A stretch of 9,617 nt of DNA, from assembly GCA_934746785.1 (NCBI GenBank), contig CAKVFO010000128.1:1-9617 (forward strand), written 5' to 3'. Position 1 is the first letter of the stretch. The number at the start of each line of letters is the position of its first letter. This DNA is from an uncultured Clostridium sp. (GTDB lineage Bacteria > Bacillota > Clostridia > Clostridiales > Clostridiaceae). Under the pieces are notes generated by a model. The model worked only from the letters and a program-made list of their open reading frames with translations, ran no database searches and was not told where the DNA came from. This document shows positions 6,773 through 9,617 of the stretch, piece after piece. A program made the position numbers and the translations under genes.

Positions 6773-7966
6773 ATGGGATATTCAAGAAAGGCGGAAAATA
6801 TTACACCGTCAGTAACATTGGCAATTACAACAAAGGCAAAGGAATTATCTAGCGCAGGAGTAGATGTAGTAAGTTTTGGAGTTGGGGAACCAGATTTTAA
6901 TACACCAAGACATATAATTGATGCAGCAATAAAAGCAATGGAAGAAGGTAAAACAAAATATACTGCAACTCCTGGTATACCTGAATTAAGAAAAGCTATT
7001 TGTGAAAAGTTCAAAAAAGATAATGGATTAACTTATACACCAGATCAAATAGTTGTTTCAACAGGCGCTAAACAATGTTTAGCTAATGCATTCCTAGCAA
7101 CTTTAAATCCAGGGGATGAAGTTTTAATTGCAGCTCCATATTGGGTAAGCTATCCTGAACTTGTAAAACTTGCAGATGGGGTTCCAGTAGTAGTTAATAC
7201 AACTGAAGAAACTATGTATAAATTCTCTCAAGAATCACTAGAAGATGCAGTTACAGATAAGACAAAGGCAATTGTTTTAAACAGTCCAAACAATCCAACA
7301 GGTACTATATATGAAAAAGAAGAACTTGAAATGATTGCAGAGTTTGCCAAAGAACATGATTTGATAATCATAGCTGATGAGATATATGAAAAACTTATAT
7401 ATGATGGAAAAGAGCATATAAGTATAGCTAGTTTATCAGAAGATGCTTATAAGAGAACAATAGTTATTAATGGCTTGTCAAAAGCATTTGCGATGACAGG
7501 ATGGAGAATTGGTTATTTGGCAGCTGATAAGAAGATTGCTAAACTTATGAGCAGCATCCAAAGTCATATGACATCAGGGACAAATTCTATAACTCAATAT
7601 GCAGCTGTTGCAGCTCTTGAAGGTGATATGACAGAAATGCGAAATATGGTTAAAGAATTTGATAAGAGAAGAAATTACATGTTAGAAAGAATAGAAGGTA
7701 TGGAAGATATAACTTGTATTAGTCCATCAGGAGCTTTTTATGTAATGTTGAATATTGGACAGTATTTAGGAAAGGCTATTTCAGGTATTAAAGTTGCTAA
7801 TTCAGTTGAATTTGCAGATAAGCTTCTAGATGAAGAAAAAGTTGCAGTTGTACCAGGTGCAGGATTTGGGTTAGATAGTTATGTAAGATTATCTTATGCA
7901 ACTTCTATGGAAGAAATTAAAAAAGGTTTAGATCGAATAGAAAATTTCTTAAAGAAATTTGATTAA
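6773..7966 (+). CDS. aspB: Class I pyridoxal-phosphate aminotransferase, aspartate aminotransferase Ib type
   Basis: This is a cytoplasmic fold-type I transaminase, most likely interconverting aspartate and 2-oxoglutarate with oxaloacetate and glutamate. ATG 6773 lies 8 nt after GGAGG (6760-6764), and the product is 397 residues, as usual. Visible landmarks are GVGEPDFNTP (36-45), KYTATPGIPELR (62-73), the substrate-side GAKQ (98-101), PYWVSYPE (122-129), SPNNPTG (171-177, N174), ADEIYE (201-206, D202 and Y205 binding PLP), the Schiff-base lysine K237 in GLSKAFAMTGWRIGY (234-248) with R245 binding phosphate, and YVRLSYATS (370-378) with R372 for the alpha-carboxylate. K100 aligns, from memory of the Thermus enzyme, with the lysine that binds the side-chain carboxylate in class Ib enzymes. 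This favours aspartate. Related family members act on other amino acids, so the symbol is less certain than the family. It follows the PHP gene by 15 bp and ends in a strong terminator. Confidence 0.93.
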   Translation: MGYSRKAENITPSVTLAITTKAKELSSAGVDVVSFGVGEPDFNTPRHIIDAAIKAMEEGKTKYTATPGIPELRKAICEKFKKDNGLTYTPDQIVVSTGAKQCLANAFLATLNPGDEVLIAAPYWVSYPELVKLADGVPVVVNTTEETMYKFSQESLEDAVTDKTKAIVLNSPNNPTGTIYEKEELEMIAEFAKEHDLIIIADEIYEKLIYDGKEHISIASLSEDAYKRTIVINGLSKAFAMTGWRIGYLAADKKIAKLMSSIQSHMTSGTNSITQYAAVAALEGDMTEMRNMVKEFDKRRNYMLERIEGMEDITCISPSGAFYVMLNIGQYLGKAISGIKVANSVEFADKLLDEEKVAVVPGAGFGLDSYVRLSYATSMEEIKKGLDRIENFLKKFD

Positions 7967-7990
7967 ATATTGTTATATAAATAATCAGGA

Positions 7991-8025
7991 AAAAAGATGG
8001 AGTCTTATTAAGGCTTCATCTTTTT
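7991..8025 (+). terminator. Rho-independent terminator after the aminotransferase gene
   Basis: A 16-bp stem (7991-8006 with 8010-8025) contains two G-U pairs, closes a 3-nt loop (ATT) and ends in TTTTT (8021-8025). The A-tract on the left pairs with the T-tract on the right, so it may also work for transcription arriving from the other side. It lies 24 bp after the stop. Confidence 0.9.
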
Positions 8026-8068
8026 AATACATATGGCATATTAGTTATAGTATAATTAGCAAACAGAA

Positions 8069-8116
8069 TTGCCTGTATTAATAATTATTTATTTATAATA
8101 ATAAATGTAATATAAT
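8069..8116 (+). promoter_or_regulatory. Probable promoter region of the HAD phosphatase gene (exact elements ambiguous)
   Basis: The 178-bp gap after the aminotransferase terminator has two consensus TATAAT hexamers, at 8094-8099 and 8111-8116. TTGCCT (8069-8074) lies 19 bp before the first. The second has only a poor -35 (TTTATT) at 17 bp. One of them probably serves the gene starting at 8145, but I cannot choose between them. Confidence 0.4.
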
Positions 8117-8144
8117 AGTTATATAAGATAATTGGAGGAATAAA

Positions 8145-8783
8145 GTGGAAAGATTAGCGATATTTGATGTGGATTATACTATAACAAAAAGGGAAACTTT
8201 AATGGAATTATACAAATATAGTTTGAAAGAAAATAAAAAAAATTTAATATATATGCCTAGAGCTTTATTTAGTGGCTTGCTATACATATTAAAAATTTAT
8301 GATGAGAAAAAGGTGAAGGAATCATTTTTAAAGTTCATAGAAAATATGTCAGAGGAAAATTTGGATAAATTCACCAAGAGGTTTTATGATAATAGATTTA
8401 AAAATATATTATACAATGATTCTTTAAAAATGATGAAAAAATTAAAAGCAGAGGGATATAAGATATATTTAATTTCTGCTTCTCCTGAATTTTATCTTAA
8501 GCATTTATATGAAATAAAAGAAGTTGATAAAATTATAGGAACAAAATTTTATATAAATGATGGTAAGTTTTCAAGAAGAATGGATGGATTAAATTGTAAA
8601 GGCGAAGAAAAAGTTAAGAGGCTTAAGGAATTTCTTAAAGAAGAAAAAATAGATGTGGATTTTAAAGAATCTTACATGTTTTCAGATTCTTTATCAGATA
8701 AGCCTTTATTAGAATTAGTAGGTAAACCGTATTTGATTAATTATAAGAAAAGACATAATATAGAAATATTAAAATGGAAATAG
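8145..8783 (+). CDS. HAD-superfamily IB hydrolase (phosphoserine-phosphatase-like)
   Basis: HAD-IB enzymes remove phosphate from small metabolites through a phospho-aspartate intermediate. The substrate here is unknown. The start is GTG 8145, 6 nt after GGAGG (8134-8138), giving 212 residues. All four HAD motifs are present: motif I FDVDYTIT (7-14) with nucleophile D8 and acid/base D10; motif II S111 in LISAS (109-113); motif III K152 in CKGEEK; and motif IV SDSLSDKPLLE (180-190) with D181 and D185. The more usual DxDGT has Tyr in place of Gly here (DVDYT). The helical cap (about residues 18-85) is the C1 type. SerB activity is possible but not supported specifically. No membrane segment is convincing, though residues 34-50 are hydrophobic. 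It appears to be a single-gene unit. The remnant of an unrelated aminotransferase begins 12 bp downstream, and I see no terminator between them. Confidence 0.85.
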   Translation: MERLAIFDVDYTITKRETLMELYKYSLKENKKNLIYMPRALFSGLLYILKIYDEKKVKESFLKFIENMSEENLDKFTKRFYDNRFKNILYNDSLKMMKKLKAEGYKIYLISASPEFYLKHLYEIKEVDKIIGTKFYINDGKFSRRMDGLNCKGEEKVKRLKEFLKEEKIDVDFKESYMFSDSLSDKPLLELVGKPYLINYKKRHNIEILKWK

Positions 8784-8795
8784 GTTATGTAATAA

Positions 8796-9080
8796 AAATG
8801 CACATATGAGGCACTTTTAATAGATAAGAAGGGGTGGGTTACTGAAGGAAGTAGATCTAATATATTTTTTGTTAAAGGAGATTGAATATATACATCTGAA
8901 TCTCATGATGTTTTATTGGGAGCTACACGTGTAAAAATACTGAATGTTGATAAAAAATATTGCGATATATGAAAAACATTTATTTTAGAAACGTTTCCCA
9001 ATATTTTATCAGTGCAAAAGATTGATGAAAAGGAACTTGATGTTAACAATAAAATAATGAGATATTTGATGCAAGAATAA
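8796..9080 (+). pseudogene. Decayed class IV aminotransferase remnant (C-terminal part only)
   Basis: Reading the frame that passes through 8808 gives a clear class IV (fold-type IV PLP) signature. YEALLIDKKGWVTEGSRSN (8805-8861) matches the conserved region whose TEGS glutamate (8844-8846) contacts the PLP ring nitrogen in this family. After it come IFFVKGD and, further on, LLGATR (8913-8930) for the usual LPGITR phosphate-binding turn. The tail is LSVQKIDEKELDVNNKIMRY (9006-9065), resembling the usual C-terminal end. The frame is broken by TGA at 8883-8885 and 8970-8972. It ends naturally at TAA 9078-9080. The N-terminal half, including the catalytic lysine region, is missing: two TAA codons at 8790-8795 precede the match. 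The segment between VKIL and CDI looks shortened compared with intact relatives as I recall them. Relatives include branched-chain and D-amino-acid aminotransferases and aminodeoxychorismate lyase (PabC). I cannot tell which this was. It cannot make a working enzyme. Confidence 0.85.
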
Positions 9081-9112
9081 AAGGAGACATATTTTAATAG
9101 TTATTAAGTGAA

Positions 9113-9119
9113 AAGGGGG
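9113..9119 (+). promoter_or_regulatory. Ribosome binding site of the FapA-family gene
   Basis: AAGGGGG lies 9 nt before ATG 9129. An in-frame ATG at 9120 directly abuts the site and is too close to use it, so 9129 (MGYKF) is preferred. Confidence 0.6.
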
Positions 9120-9128
9120 ATGAAGATA

Positions 9129-9617
9129 ATGGGGTATAAATTTTCAGGTAAAAAGCTAGATGAATGTTTAACTAAAGCAGAAGAAAAACTTGCTACAACA
9201 AGAAAAAATTTAAAATACAGAATACTTGAAGAAGAAAGAGGAATCTTTAGAAAGTATTGTGCTATAGAAGTAGAATTGAAAGATGATAAATATAAAGAAG
9301 AAGTTCCTAAAAATACAGATAAAATTGTTGTTACTGAAAATAGAATAATGTTAAAAACGACAGGAAAATATGAAATGAAGTTTGCTAAAGATATAAAGAT
9401 TGAAATAAATGGAGAAGATTTTACAGGTAAAAATAATGCCATAGTAAAATCTAGTGATATGATAAGTTACCATTGTGAGAATGATATTGGTCAAAGAAGA
9501 ATGAATATTTCATTAAGCAAAGATAAAATGGAGGCAAGATTGTCAATTGAATATGTTCCGGAAAAGATTAGAAAGGTAACTGGATTTTTTAAGTCAACGG
9601 GGGAAATTGAATTAAAG
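9129..9617 (+). CDS. FapA/DUF342-family protein with Jag-N-like N-terminal domain (3' end outside window)
   Basis: The frame from ATG 9129 is open to the end of the window, showing 163 residues without a stop. Residues 1-50 (FSGKKLDECLTKAEEKL, then LKYRILEEERGIFRKYCAIEV) match the Jag-N pattern: a short strand, a helix, and a basic strand ending in E-E-x-x-G-x-F. Residues about 75-155 resemble the start of the DUF342/FapA domain: a KIEINGEDFTG strand, an acidic turn, then MNISLSKDKMEARLSIEYVP. FapA-type proteins are large cytoplasmic proteins. Some were named for flagellar assembly, but most are of unknown function, and nothing in this window links the gene to flagella. The Jag-N domain occurs in Jag/KhpB RNA-binding proteins, so a nucleic-acid link is possible but inferred. 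The gene is preceded by the aminotransferase remnant. Its promoter may lie inside that remnant. The large C-terminal beta-helical part cannot be checked. Confidence 0.75.
   Translation, partial: MGYKFSGKKLDECLTKAEEKLATTRKNLKYRILEEERGIFRKYCAIEVELKDDKYKEEVPKNTDKIVVTENRIMLKTTGKYEMKFAKDIKIEINGEDFTGKNNAIVKSSDMISYHCENDIGQRRMNISLSKDKMEARLSIEYVPEKIRKVTGFFKSTGEIELK

Noticed and set aside
8075..8110. AT-rich near-palindromic stretch as a replication origin or attachment site
   Set aside because: It is simple A/T repetition common in this genome, with no DnaA boxes, integrase gene or flanking duplication.
8883..8972. The two in-frame TGA codons as recoded Trp or selenocysteine
   Set aside because: TGG is used for Trp in the same fragment and throughout the window. 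The 5' half of the gene is missing as well, so decay explains the stops more simply.
9104..9442. A 112-codon open frame on the minus strand
   Set aside because: It lies antisense to the FapA-family frame, which has a ribosome binding site, clear domain patterns and an open frame to the window edge. The minus-strand product is a low-complexity Ser/Phe/Leu-rich shadow.

Overview
This window is AT-rich, with strongly A/T-ending codons, AGGAGG-type ribosome binding sites and occasional TTG and GTG starts. It contains a single-subunit pyruvate:ferredoxin oxidoreductase. Together these point to an anaerobic, low-GC Firmicute, most likely a Clostridium sensu stricto species. All supported genes lie on the + strand. 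The window reads as ordinary chromosome: I see no insertion sequence, phage gene, CRISPR array, tRNA or rRNA.

Layout: (1) The 3' end of recJ (1-486) is followed 32 bp later by murG (519-1592), the lipid II-forming glycosyltransferase, which uses a TTG start. (2) A 219-bp gap holds a good vegetative-type promoter and a leader of about 115 nt, then the large PFOR gene (1812-5327) with a strong terminator. (3) A small monocistronic gene (5488-5793) encodes a DUF1292-type protein with a duplicated Cys/His metal-binding head, and has its own terminator. (4) A two-gene unit encodes a PHP-domain phosphoesterase (5933-6757) and, 15 bp later, a class I aminotransferase of the aspartate aminotransferase Ib type (6773-7966), ending in a long terminator hairpin. 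(5) An HAD-IB phosphatase (8145-8783) follows. (6) Next comes a decayed class IV aminotransferase remnant (8796-9080). It lacks its 5' half, including the PLP-lysine region, and carries two in-frame TGA stops. (7) The 5' part of a FapA/DUF342-family gene with a Jag-N-like N-terminus (9129 to the window end) closes the window.

The genes do not form one pathway. They are short housekeeping units: DNA repair, peptidoglycan synthesis, pyruvate oxidation, nucleotide or RNA turnover, and amino-acid metabolism. PFOR is the metabolic centrepiece, splitting pyruvate to acetyl-CoA and CO2 with reduction of ferredoxin. It has its own promoter and terminator and richer use of AAG, TTC and AAC codons than its neighbours, as expected for a highly expressed gene.

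I found no convincing undescribed system. The points most worth a second look are the aminotransferase remnant, the duplicated metal-binding module in the DUF1292 protein, and the promoter and leader region of PFOR.
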